DNA of 64,000 bases, from the NCBI GenBank assembly GCA_900769945.1, contig CAAGIO010000005.1:62001-126000 (forward strand), read 5' to 3'. The notes below the pieces were generated by a model that was not told where the DNA came from, searched no databases, and was given only the letters and a program-made list of their open reading frames with translations. How positions within the stretch are numbered: the stretch's first letter is position 1; every line of letters starts with the position of its first letter. Source of the DNA: Bacteroidales bacterium (GTDB lineage Bacteria; Bacteroidota; Bacteroidia; Bacteroidales; F082). Below, in pieces: positions 18,941 through 27,514 of the stretch. A program made the translations under genes and the position numbers.

Positions 18941-19456
18941 ATGACAAACGCAGGATCCATAAAATGGTACGCCCTCTATGTGATGTCAAGACATGAAAAG
19001 AAAGTCAATAAACTGTTGACTGAACGTAATGTCGAAACGTTCCTGCCTTTAATCCAACGACTTAAACAATGGAGTGACCGTAAGAAACTGGTTGAAGAAC
19101 CATTGTTTAAGTCGTATATTTTCGTTCATACCGACTTGAAGTTCTATTTCGATATTCTTCACGTCCCTGGTGTCGTACATTTCATTTGTTCTGAAAGCAA
19201 ACCTTTGGTGGTGCCCGAAAATCAAATTGCAGCCGTAAAATCATATATCTCCGACTTTGTTGATGATGACAGTTCTCTGCCTGACCTCCATGAAGGCCAA
19301 CTTGTTGAAATAAAATACGGTCAGATGAAAGGCCTCGTGGGTAGGCTTGTAACTATGAAAGGTAAACAACGCGTTGTTGTAAATATTGAGTCGGTTGGAC
19401 AATTCCTTCCAATCAATATTTCCCGCTCACAAGTGTCTCCTATTTTGAACGAATAG
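18941..19456 (+). CDS. UpxY/NusG-family transcription antiterminator
   Basis: This 171-residue protein is a specialised NusG paralogue. It begins with the NusG N-terminal fold (KWYALYVMSRHEKKVNKLL), then a region ending VPGVVHFI, and ends in a KOW domain (GQLVEIKYGQMKGLVGRLV). In Bacteroides, UpxY proteins let RNA polymerase read through long capsule operons and are usually the first gene of the locus. Here the ATG directly follows the wzc stop codon, and the gene is the last of a short gldH-wza-wzc-upxY unit facing recO. No glycosyltransferase or flippase follows, so the locus it acts on is not evident. RfaH-like and UpxY-like cannot be told apart by eye. Confidence 0.88.
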   Translation: MTNAGSIKWYALYVMSRHEKKVNKLLTERNVETFLPLIQRLKQWSDRKKLVEEPLFKSYIFVHTDLKFYFDILHVPGVVHFICSESKPLVVPENQIAAVKSYISDFVDDDSSLPDLHEGQLVEIKYGQMKGLVGRLVTMKGKQRVVVNIESVGQFLPINISRSQVSPILNE

Positions 19457-19459
19457 CGT

Positions 19460-20188
19460 TTACTGAAGTATTGTCCTTAATATCTCGTTGGAGTTCATCT
19501 CCTTGAACCCGTTGACATGAAGCCTGTAATATGTAATAATATATCCAAGCATTTTTCTTCGTACCTCGTTACTTATTCCTAACCTGATGTCGTCAAATAT
19601 GCTTATGTCACATAACTCTTTGAAGACCTTATTGCATTCTCCTTCAATGGGAAAGATTATGTTTGTGCTGCTATTGCAGTAATGACCTTCGTTTAAATCA
19701 AAAACATGTCCTTCTTTATAATCGTTTGTATTGGGAGCGAAACCTAACAATCGACTCAACTCTATTGCGAATTTTAAAGGAAAATCGGCATAATTCTCTT
19801 CTGCTTCGTCAAGATGTATCAACGAATCGAAGATAAAGCCAAATAATTCAATGTCCGTTTCACTGTCTTGGATCGATTTTGTTATTAACTCACAGAGGAA
19901 CAATACGATGGCGTTTTTATTGATGTCGAAAGGTATTGTCTGGAAAGAATATTCGACACCAGCTTCTTTAAGATAGGCTAACTCTCCCTTGCCTTTGTTT
20001 CTTACTATCGATAATAACGTTAATGGTTGAAATAGGGCAGAGCGAATTTTAGCACCTTTCTTTAGGGCTCCTTTTATGATAAAGGATTGTAAACCAAGGT
20101 CTTCTGTTATCAACTTTACAATCAGGCTACTCTCGCCATAGCGTATAGCCTTTAATGCAATAGCTCTCGTCTTTTCACTTGTGTCCAT
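19460..20188 (-). CDS. recO: DNA repair protein RecO
   Basis: RecO helps load RecA onto SSB-coated single-stranded DNA in the RecFOR pathway. The ATG at 20188 gives 242 residues starting MDTSEKTRAIALK, a typical RecO beginning; a longer frame would overlap porZ. The N-terminal OB fold (AIRYGESSLIVKLITEDLGL) and the following helical domain (ELSRLLGFAPN, about 160-170) are recognisable. The start lies one base after the porZ stop codon, so the two genes are translationally coupled. RecO is the most distal gene of a leftward operon and converges on the antiterminator gene with a 3-base gap. Confidence 0.88.
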   Translation of the reverse strand: MDTSEKTRAIALKAIRYGESSLIVKLITEDLGLQSFIIKGALKKGAKIRSALFQPLTLLSIVRNKGKGELAYLKEAGVEYSFQTIPFDINKNAIVLFLCELITKSIQDSETDIELFGFIFDSLIHLDEAEENYADFPLKFAIELSRLLGFAPNTNDYKEGHVFDLNEGHYCNSSTNIIFPIEGECNKVFKELCDISIFDDIRLGISNEVRRKMLGYIITYYRLHVNGFKEMNSNEILRTILQ

Positions 20189-20189
20189 A

Positions 20190-22454
20190 CTATCGCATGA
20201 TGAGCACCTTTGTTGCAAAGGTCTCTTTGCCAGTGCTGTCACTTACAAAAATCAGGTAAATGCCGGGTTCGACTTTCCTCCCGTTAATGTCGTTGCAATC
20301 CCATATCGCTTGACCTCCTTCTGCTCTTAGGTGAGTGACGAAATCACCGTTCGTTGTGGTTATTTTTACAAGAGCATTGTTTACTAATCCTTTGATACCT
20401 ACGGCTCCTTTGTATTCCGGCCTGACAGGATTTGGATATACAATAACATTTGAATTGGTGTCGCCGCCTTTTGATGCAGTGCCTTTGTAAGAGATAATGC
20501 CTTTGTCTGTAGCAAAATATACGTTACCATCAGAGTCGATGGTTATGTTTTTCACCGTATTAGAAAGAAGTGGGCTGTTTTCTGTAGTAAAATGGTGCAG
20601 TGTTGTCTGACCATCATTTGTGGTGTGAAGCGCGCCATTGTTTGTCCCGAACCAAATGTTGTTTCCTCCATCAACGGCAATACAGAGTACCTCTTCTCCT
20701 GAAAGCAGATAATCGGCCTGCCCTGAGCCATCGTTACGAGGAATGAGAATCTGGGAGCAGTTGTATGTACTTGAATTTAAAATGTTGTTTGAATTATAGA
20801 ACAATCCTATACCATCGTTAGTGCCTACCCACACAGTGCCGTTGTTATCAGTTGCAAAGCAATTTGCGCTTCCCGGAAGGTTGCCTTTCCCATTGCTATT
20901 TGATATTGTCTTATGGTTGCCGTTAAATAAGGTGATTATGCCTTCGCGATGTAGTATCCATTTGTTGTCGTTCTTATCGACCATCATCCTGCTAATATCT
21001 ACTCCTCCTGTCCCGATATAGTACGACTTCCACGACCCGTCAGTCTTCATGACAGATAACATGTTGTCGGTGCCGCTGTTTGCTATCCATAGATTGTTGT
21101 TCGAGTCGTAGTCCATGTCTGTTATGAATGTGAAGTCAATAAGAAGGTGCTTCCCTAATGAACTGTTAGTGTAGTCGTATATATTTTTTATCTTATTATT
21201 TTCAATCACTAAGAGTCCTTTTGAGTACGTTCCGGCGTAAATGATGTTCGGTTTTGCGTGATTTACCCTCACGCATGTCACATCGGTGACTGTGTCGAAC
21301 GCTGCATTGTTCCAACCGTTTATGAAAGACCAATTGTTGCCATCATAATGAAATAATCCGTCATGATTCCATGTTGGTGCCCATGTACTTGTGTATCCAC
21401 CCGATGCAACCCAAAGGTCGTTCTCGTAGGCATAGAGGTTGAAGACCTTGTTTGAATATGGTCCGCTTGGAACAATATAATCTTTATCCCCGTTTGGTAG
21501 GACCTTTACCAGCGAACTCGCGTTTGTACCCAGCCAATAGCAGCCTCTTGCTGCATCAAATGTGGCCGCCAACGGTTGATAACCTTGAAATTCCGTGATA
21601 ATGTCACCGGCAGAGTCAATTATTTTAATATTCTGATACTTCTCCGTGATGATGATTCTGTCGTTTGTGGCACGTAAGTCACTGATGATATTGTGTTGAT
21701 TATCATTAAAATAATCCCATTTGCTGCCATTGAACGAATATAATGTGTCCGTGTCGTTAGTGTTGTCAGAATAATTCGCAATCAGTTGATTATTAAACGT
21801 CTCTATCTGCGAGTAGTTTCTTGATGGATAAATCATTGTCATGTCATTTGTCCATTGTGAGAAATCAGCAAGGTTGGTGCTGTTAACATCAGCATAATAC
21901 ACCCCATTCGATGTGGCAGCATAATATTTTCCATCAAATATTGTTAAGTCATTGATATTTAAATAACTACCGTTGTCTCCAATAATGTATGTGTCCTTTA
22001 CTTCATTCCGCTTGAGGTCTAAAACAACAATTCCGAATCCGCAGCAGACGTAAGCATATCTTTCATGAAAATAAACATTGTTAATGGTTTTGTTGCCAAG
22101 AATGTTCTTGTTCAAAATGTCCGGGATGTTAGTAATATTCCCTTGATTGTCAATAATATCGATGTTTGTGTTGTTGTATCCCACAAATATTATGTCCGAT
22201 GTCTGGCTGTGCCGAAGAATGCTTACTCCAAAGTCGGAAAGTCCATTAACCCTTGTTAACCGATTGATACTGTTATCGATAGTGTTGTAATAAAAAACAT
22301 CGTATGGAGTAGCGGCAAAAATCTTATCGTGCATAATATCTACATTCTTTACCGTCATGCAGGGTGTGTGCGTTGTCCATTCTCCAATTTGTTGCGCATT
22401 ACATAAAAGAATGTTTATCAAGGAGATAAATATTGTAAGTATAGATTTTCTCAT
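20190..22454 (-). CDS. porZ: T9SS component PorZ-like, two-domain beta-propeller with sorting tail
   Basis: PorZ is part of the T9SS attachment complex with PorU, PorV and PorQ, which anchors cargo to A-LPS at the cell surface. This 754-residue protein has a signal peptide (1-20) and repeated beta-propeller blades such as KIFAATPYDVFYYN, YYAATSNGVYYAD, NNIWFGTNNGAL and GNVYFATDKGIISY. It ends in a T9SS C-terminal domain from ~671 (VIVYPNPVRPEYKG) to the last residue. Length, blades and CTD match PorZ. A two-component regulator propeller protein is the alternative. The neighbouring recO agrees with an arrangement I recall in other Bacteroidota, but this was not checked. Confidence 0.8.
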   Translation of the reverse strand: MRKSILTIFISLINILLCNAQQIGEWTTHTPCMTVKNVDIMHDKIFAATPYDVFYYNTIDNSINRLTRVNGLSDFGVSILRHSQTSDIIFVGYNNTNIDIIDNQGNITNIPDILNKNILGNKTINNVYFHERYAYVCCGFGIVVLDLKRNEVKDTYIIGDNGSYLNINDLTIFDGKYYAATSNGVYYADVNSTNLADFSQWTNDMTMIYPSRNYSQIETFNNQLIANYSDNTNDTDTLYSFNGSKWDYFNDNQHNIISDLRATNDRIIITEKYQNIKIIDSAGDIITEFQGYQPLAATFDAARGCYWLGTNASSLVKVLPNGDKDYIVPSGPYSNKVFNLYAYENDLWVASGGYTSTWAPTWNHDGLFHYDGNNWSFINGWNNAAFDTVTDVTCVRVNHAKPNIIYAGTYSKGLLVIENNKIKNIYDYTNSSLGKHLLIDFTFITDMDYDSNNNLWIANSGTDNMLSVMKTDGSWKSYYIGTGGVDISRMMVDKNDNKWILHREGIITLFNGNHKTISNSNGKGNLPGSANCFATDNNGTVWVGTNDGIGLFYNSNNILNSSTYNCSQILIPRNDGSGQADYLLSGEEVLCIAVDGGNNIWFGTNNGALHTTNDGQTTLHHFTTENSPLLSNTVKNITIDSDGNVYFATDKGIISYKGTASKGGDTNSNVIVYPNPVRPEYKGAVGIKGLVNNALVKITTTNGDFVTHLRAEGGQAIWDCNDINGRKVEPGIYLIFVSDSTGKETFATKVLIMR

Positions 22455-22534
22455 GTTTTTTGTTTTGTTGAACGACTAAAATTTGTTTTTATTGCCGGTG
22501 AAATCAGAAATGTTATGATATTGCTGTTTCAGCG

Positions 22535-22542
22535 CAAAGATA
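22535..22542 (-). promoter_or_regulatory. Putative -7 box of porZ-recO
   Basis: TATCTTTG on the minus strand, ~80 bases upstream of the porZ start. It lies in the short gap between porZ and the upstream glycosyltransferase gene. Confidence 0.55.
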
Positions 22543-22601
22543 ATAAAAGAAAGTCAATAAGAGTGCGTTTTTTTGTATGTCTTTCTATATGTGTATGTAA
22601 T

Positions 22602-23759
22602 TTATTTATTATCAATGGTTTGTAGATATATGCGCTCGTATTTTTCGGCAATCTTATCCCAGATGAGGCTGTCACGAGTTTTCTCGAAACCGTTTTCCGC
22701 AATTTTGTTTCTTGCGTCATCGTTATCAATAAGATTGTATAATGAACTTCTAAATGATTCATAATCACTGATAAAGCATGCCTCCTTATCTTCTTCGAGC
22801 ACTCCCCACACTCCAGTGTTTCTGACGGCTATTACTGCGTTTTTGTTAGCTGCCGCTTCGATATATACAAGGCCGAAAGTCTCCCTCTGACTCGGCATTG
22901 CAAAGATGTCTGTTTGTCTAAGCAACTCACTGACTTTTTCATGTGGCTGCTGACCCCAAAATATTATGTTTTTGCTACCATCTGCTTGATTCTCAAGCTG
23001 TTGACGCTCTTCGCCATCACCTATTATCCATAATGTTACTGTTTTTTCACCTTTATACTCTTTTACCGCATCAATAACCCATGATGTTCTCTTAAGTTTT
23101 ATTAATGAACCGACAAAGGCTACAATTATCTGATTATCAGCTTTTTTCAATTTCCTGTTGCATAGAAAGCTTCTTTCAACGCCATGTGATATTAATTCGC
23201 ATTCCTTATCGAATTGTTGTTCGATATATTGTTTCTGGTAGGCGTTATGAGTAATTATTTTTGACGCGTGCTCAACCACTTGTTTATATCTGTCGGTTTT
23301 TATGCCTTTGGCGTACATCTCTGACAAGTATTTTATATCGGATCCTCTAACTGAAACAATGTAAGGAATGCCCCATTCTTTCTTTATCATATACGCCAAA
23401 TATCCATCAGGAAGTAGGTAATGAGCATGGACTAATGTGGGTAATCCGTTGTGTTCTAAATATTTAGATATATTATGCCTTGACAATCCTATTAATGAAA
23501 AAGCGTGTCGTAATCCTGGAATGCGAATGTAGTTTATCGGGTCGATATTAAATCCTGATGTCTCCCATGCTTTGTCAAGATTGCTTAAATGCCTGTATTT
23601 TGGCAGCTTATTTATTGGAAAAGGAGCGAATTCTTTAGGAAACAGGAATGAGATGTCGTGATATTTCGTCAGCTCCTGCGCAATCTTTATGATGACGTCG
23701 TTTGCATTCCTTGTTGGTGTAGGAATATTGTTCGCTATGAATAGGACTTTTGATTTCAT
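22602..23759 (-). CDS. Glycosyltransferase family 4 protein
   Basis: A 385-residue GT4 (GT-B fold) sugar transferase, probably adding a sugar from a nucleotide donor to an envelope polysaccharide or lipid. The N-terminal Rossmann half starts KVLFIANNIPTPTRNAND, and the C-terminal half has the GT4 signature PSQRETFGLVYIEAA with its paired glutamates. A VSVRGSDIKYLSEMY segment is typical of GT4 acceptor-side domains. It is downstream of, and one base overlapping with, another GT4 gene, so it is probably the last gene of a glycosylation operon with YfhO. Acceptor and linkage are unknown. Confidence 0.9.
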   Translation of the reverse strand: MKSKVLFIANNIPTPTRNANDVIIKIAQELTKYHDISFLFPKEFAPFPINKLPKYRHLSNLDKAWETSGFNIDPINYIRIPGLRHAFSLIGLSRHNISKYLEHNGLPTLVHAHYLLPDGYLAYMIKKEWGIPYIVSVRGSDIKYLSEMYAKGIKTDRYKQVVEHASKIITHNAYQKQYIEQQFDKECELISHGVERSFLCNRKLKKADNQIIVAFVGSLIKLKRTSWVIDAVKEYKGEKTVTLWIIGDGEERQQLENQADGSKNIIFWGQQPHEKVSELLRQTDIFAMPSQRETFGLVYIEAAANKNAVIAVRNTGVWGVLEEDKEACFISDYESFRSSLYNLIDNDDARNKIAENGFEKTRDSLIWDKIAEKYERIYLQTIDNK

Positions 23760-25060
23760 TATAATAAATCGTTCAGAAGTTTCGCATAATCCTTTGTAAG
23801 ATTCTTCCTTGAATAATGATAGACAAGGCTTGTGTCTCTTGTAATGAGTTGGTTTTCAGCATATTTTTGATAAAAGTCGGATAAGGCTTCTTTCATCATT
23901 TTCTTGTCATCATAATCTATTGTGACGCCACTATGAGTTTCATTAATAACTTTTGCTACGTCGCCGTTCACGGGGGCTACTGCTAAAATCGGTCTTCCGG
24001 AGGCGAGGTATTCAAATAGTTTGCCCGTCAATATTGCTTCTGCTTTCTCCGCTATAGGCACCATTAATAGAAGAAGGTCTGATATCCTTTGATATTCAAG
24101 GGCTTTCTCGTGTTCAACGTATTCCACATTGTTATATTTATCATCAAGTCCTTTTTCGTGGATATACTTCCTGACAGAGTTGTCGATATGTCCTATCAAG
24201 TTGATGCTTAATGCGTTATGAAAATCAGCATTCTCTTCGCAAAGTTCTTTTATCGCGTCCCATATCACAAAGGATTCGTTTGGAAGAAATACTCCCGTGT
24301 ATGAGATTACGAATTTTTCGTTTTTTGAGTACTTCTGTTCAAAATCAATACATTCGTCGTCAAACCCGTTGGTGACAACGGACACCTTGTTAGCACCGAG
24401 TTTTTTTAGGTCTTCGGCTTCATGCCAGCTTACAGCGACTACGTGGCTTGACTCTGTAAGTACTTGTTTCTCAAGTTTCTTATGTTTCAGTATGCTGCGT
24501 TTCGACAGTTTTAGCGAGTTAAAATAAAACACTTCTGTCCAAGGGTCGCGGAAATCTGCAATCCATGGGATATTTGTTTTTTTGTGTAATTCTCTTGCTA
24601 TAAGGTGCATCGAATGTGGTGGTCCTGTTGAGATGATGGCATCTATATGGTTCTCTTTCAGGTACTTAGACAAAAATCGTACTGAGGGTTTTATCCATAG
24701 GCATCGTGCGTCGGGAATGAACAGGTTGCCTCTCGCCCAAAGGCTTAGGTTTTCTTTCCATGAAGATTTTTCTTTCCCTTCGTTGATGAAACCTGCTTTG
24801 ACTTTGTCGTTTTTCTTTATACCGATGAATCTCTTATATATAGTGTACGGCTCAACTATTGGGCGTCGTATCACCTCTGTCTCAGGAGAGACATCTTTTT
24901 CCAATGACTCGTCTTCAACCGGATATTCAGCATCTGAAGTAGTGTAAATCACTGGCTTCCAACCGTTTTGTGGAAGGTATTTTGACATCTTTAGCCATCT
25001 CTGAACTCCTGACCCTCCTGATGGCGGCCAATAATAAGTGATTATCAGGACTCGTTTCAT
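23759..25060 (-). CDS. Glycosyltransferase family 4 protein
   Basis: A second GT4-type transferase. I use the ATG at 25060 (433 residues), which yields MKRVLIITYYWPPSGGSGVQ; a TTG four codons upstream is possible. That opening motif is typical of WbuB-like GT4 enzymes. The C-terminal half has VVAVSWHEAEDL, IGHIDNSVRKYI and the loop LTGKLFEYLASGRPILAVAP. It sits between the YfhO gene (5-base gap) and a second GT4 (1-base overlap). This suggests a short envelope-glycan operon, but the acceptor is not visible. The YfhO pairing fits a transferase acting near the membrane. Confidence 0.88.
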   Translation of the reverse strand: MKRVLIITYYWPPSGGSGVQRWLKMSKYLPQNGWKPVIYTTSDAEYPVEDESLEKDVSPETEVIRRPIVEPYTIYKRFIGIKKNDKVKAGFINEGKEKSSWKENLSLWARGNLFIPDARCLWIKPSVRFLSKYLKENHIDAIISTGPPHSMHLIARELHKKTNIPWIADFRDPWTEVFYFNSLKLSKRSILKHKKLEKQVLTESSHVVAVSWHEAEDLKKLGANKVSVVTNGFDDECIDFEQKYSKNEKFVISYTGVFLPNESFVIWDAIKELCEENADFHNALSINLIGHIDNSVRKYIHEKGLDDKYNNVEYVEHEKALEYQRISDLLLLMVPIAEKAEAILTGKLFEYLASGRPILAVAPVNGDVAKVINETHSGVTIDYDDKKMMKEALSDFYQKYAENQLITRDTSLVYHYSRKNLTKDYAKLLNDLL

Positions 25061-25065
25061 TGTTA

Positions 25066-27513
25066 TTAACAATGTTGTTTTTTCTTTGACCTAATAGTGA
25101 TGACTATTGCAACTGCTAATCCTGCGATTAATATTAACGATGAGATGAGTTGTATGGTGTTGCCGACTTTCCAAATCCTTGGCTCATAACGCATTACTAT
25201 CTCATGCTGTCCCGCCGGAATGATGGCGCATCTTAATATGTAATCCGACCTGAATAATGGTTTCTCCTCACCATCAATGCGCATGGTCCATCCTTTCTTT
25301 GTCCAGATTTCAGAGAATACCACGAGCTCATCTTTTGGTGAGTTGAAGCTGTATTTCAATTCGTTAGGACGATAACTTGTAAGCTTGATAGTGCCTTCTG
25401 CTTGTGATGTCTTGAAGTTCGAAACGATATCCCTAAATTCTTCATTAACTATTGCAACATTTTTAACATCTGTTGTCGCTATTGCTTCAATCTCTTCGTT
25501 GGCTGTCGTAACCCATTTAATATCAGACGTTATCCAAGCATTCCCGAAAGCTGACGGGTTGTCAGAAAGTGTTGCCCTGTTATTGTTTGGATAAATGATA
25601 TATTTTGTGTTTAACATGTTTAGCACTTTCCAGAAATTGTTGTCGTTTTGTGTCAGATAATAATCTATAATATCTTGATAACGACGAAGTTTTGCACCAT
25701 GATACCCACCTATTGACTTATGGAAATATGATGTGCTGGCATCGTTGAAAGTGTTTGTTGCAAGATTGATGACGCGGTAATCTAAGTCTGTGTCTGACAA
25801 TATTTTCTTGTCTATCTCGCTCATTGTGAAAGGCTTCTCGAATTTTCTCTTATCGATGAAGTTGTCATTGTTGAGGTATCTCTTGTCAATGGCGAACATA
25901 TCGATAAGTACGAGGGCGGCGATGCTTGCGAACACAAAATGGTTCTTCATCTTTCCTTTTATTCCTAAAAGTATGATAATAGCTGCGAGGACGATGAAAA
26001 ACAGGCTTCTTAGGACGTCCTTACGGAATATTGTCATGCGCACGTTTTCAATCTGTGTGGCGAGAAGTTTGTATGTCGTGCCATCAGCTCCTTTGCTAAG
26101 CTCTTGGAACTGAAGAGCTTCGTTTTTGCTAAGGAAAGAGAAGAATGTTTGTGGCATGATGTAAAAGACGAGGCAGATGCCGGCGGTAAGGGCTAATGAG
26201 ATATAGAAATAATGAATGTTTTTCTTGATGTTCTCTGGGTTCCGCATTATCTCTGCTAAAGCAAGGCATGCGAGTATTGGCATACACACCTCTGCGATAA
26301 CGAGGGTCATTGACACGGCTCTGAACTTGTTGTATCCGGGTATGAAGTCAAGGAAGAAGTTAGTGAATCCCATGAAGTTCTTGCCCCAGCTGAGTAATAT
26401 CGAGAGTATTGTGGCAGCGAGAAGTACCCATTTGTATTTGCCTTTTACGATAAAGAGTCCGAGGACGAAGAGGAAACAAATAATTGCTCCCACATACACG
26501 GGTCCGCTCGTTCCGGGTTGGTCGCCCCAATAAGCGTTTTGTTGCGCTATGATAGGACGGAAACGCTGGTCCGCACTTTCCAATGCCTCGTTGTTGTTGC
26601 CGATATATGCCGACGCTCCGCCCTTGACATTTGGTATCATTAGGCTCCAAGTCTCTCCAATGCCGTAACTCCATTGTGTAACATAGTCACGGTCAAGGCC
26701 TTTGGTCTGATTGTTGTCGTTCTTGGTAAGGACCGGCTTCCCTCGCATTGTCTCCTTCCCGAACTCGTAGTTAGCGTATAGCGTTGTGGTACAAGTTAAT
26801 ATCGCAATGACTGCCACTATGGAGAGTATCCCGCTCGCTTTAAGAAAATGTGAATATCTCTTTTGCTTTATCGCTTCAATAAGTTCCGCTATTACAAGGC
26901 AGACCACAATAAGAAGCAGATAATATGTTATTTGTAGATGACCGGCTCTTATCTCAAGGGCAAGGGCAATCGCGGTTAACACTGCTCCCCAGAGGTATTT
27001 CCCCTTGTAAGTCAATATGATACCTGCAATGACTGGTGCCATATATGCCATCGCAACAGCTTTGGTGTTATGCCCGGCTCCTATTATTATGAAAAGATAC
27101 GAAGTGAAACCGTACGCTAATGCTCCAATGAAACTAACCCATATCTTGCAGTCAAGCACAAGTAAAAGTATGAAAAAGCCTAACATGCTGACAAACACAG
27201 CTCCAATAGGGTGTGGAAAACCTAATGTAAGCACCTTATTAATATAGGTGACGAGGTTGCTGTTTTGTGAAACACTAATGTTCCATGCAGGCATACCTCC
27301 AAACATCGAGTTCGTCCATAGACTTTGTTCACCTGTCTTATCCTTGAAATCATTGATTTCCTGCTGCATTCCACGGTACATCTCAATGTCGTGCTGCTTT
27401 ATCCGTTTCCCTTGAATGATAGGAGAAAAATATACCAAAGTAATTAATGCGAAAGCAATGACGCATAGCGTGATGCCGAGAGTGTTCTTGTTCCTTGAGA
27501 TAAAATTGTTCAT
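25066..27513 (-). CDS. YfhO family membrane protein
   Basis: This 815-residue protein has one N-terminal membrane helix followed by a loop with DIEMYRGMQQEINDF, then around a dozen membrane segments. Its C-terminal region (about 560-790) is soluble and beta-rich (SYRPNELKYSFNSPKDELVV, WTKKGWTMRIDGEE) and ends with one more helix. This architecture is that of YfhO/GtfA-like GT-C transferases, members of which glycosylate lipoteichoic acid in Firmicutes. In Bacteroidota the role is not known. It is followed by two GT4 glycosyltransferase genes and preceded by the beta-helix T9SS cargo gene with a 1-base gap, so the four are likely one operon. Confidence 0.86.
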   Translation of the reverse strand: MNNFISRNKNTLGITLCVIAFALITLVYFSPIIQGKRIKQHDIEMYRGMQQEINDFKDKTGEQSLWTNSMFGGMPAWNISVSQNSNLVTYINKVLTLGFPHPIGAVFVSMLGFFILLLVLDCKIWVSFIGALAYGFTSYLFIIIGAGHNTKAVAMAYMAPVIAGIILTYKGKYLWGAVLTAIALALEIRAGHLQITYYLLLIVVCLVIAELIEAIKQKRYSHFLKASGILSIVAVIAILTCTTTLYANYEFGKETMRGKPVLTKNDNNQTKGLDRDYVTQWSYGIGETWSLMIPNVKGGASAYIGNNNEALESADQRFRPIIAQQNAYWGDQPGTSGPVYVGAIICFLFVLGLFIVKGKYKWVLLAATILSILLSWGKNFMGFTNFFLDFIPGYNKFRAVSMTLVIAEVCMPILACLALAEIMRNPENIKKNIHYFYISLALTAGICLVFYIMPQTFFSFLSKNEALQFQELSKGADGTTYKLLATQIENVRMTIFRKDVLRSLFFIVLAAIIILLGIKGKMKNHFVFASIAALVLIDMFAIDKRYLNNDNFIDKRKFEKPFTMSEIDKKILSDTDLDYRVINLATNTFNDASTSYFHKSIGGYHGAKLRRYQDIIDYYLTQNDNNFWKVLNMLNTKYIIYPNNNRATLSDNPSAFGNAWITSDIKWVTTANEEIEAIATTDVKNVAIVNEEFRDIVSNFKTSQAEGTIKLTSYRPNELKYSFNSPKDELVVFSEIWTKKGWTMRIDGEEKPLFRSDYILRCAIIPAGQHEIVMRYEPRIWKVGNTIQLISSLILIAGLAVAIVITIRSKKKQHC

Positions 27514-27514
27514 C

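Noticed and set aside
22529..22768. Minus-strand frame upstream of porZ
   Set aside because: Overlaps the end of the GT4 gene in another frame and contains the porZ promoter; composition is not protein-like.
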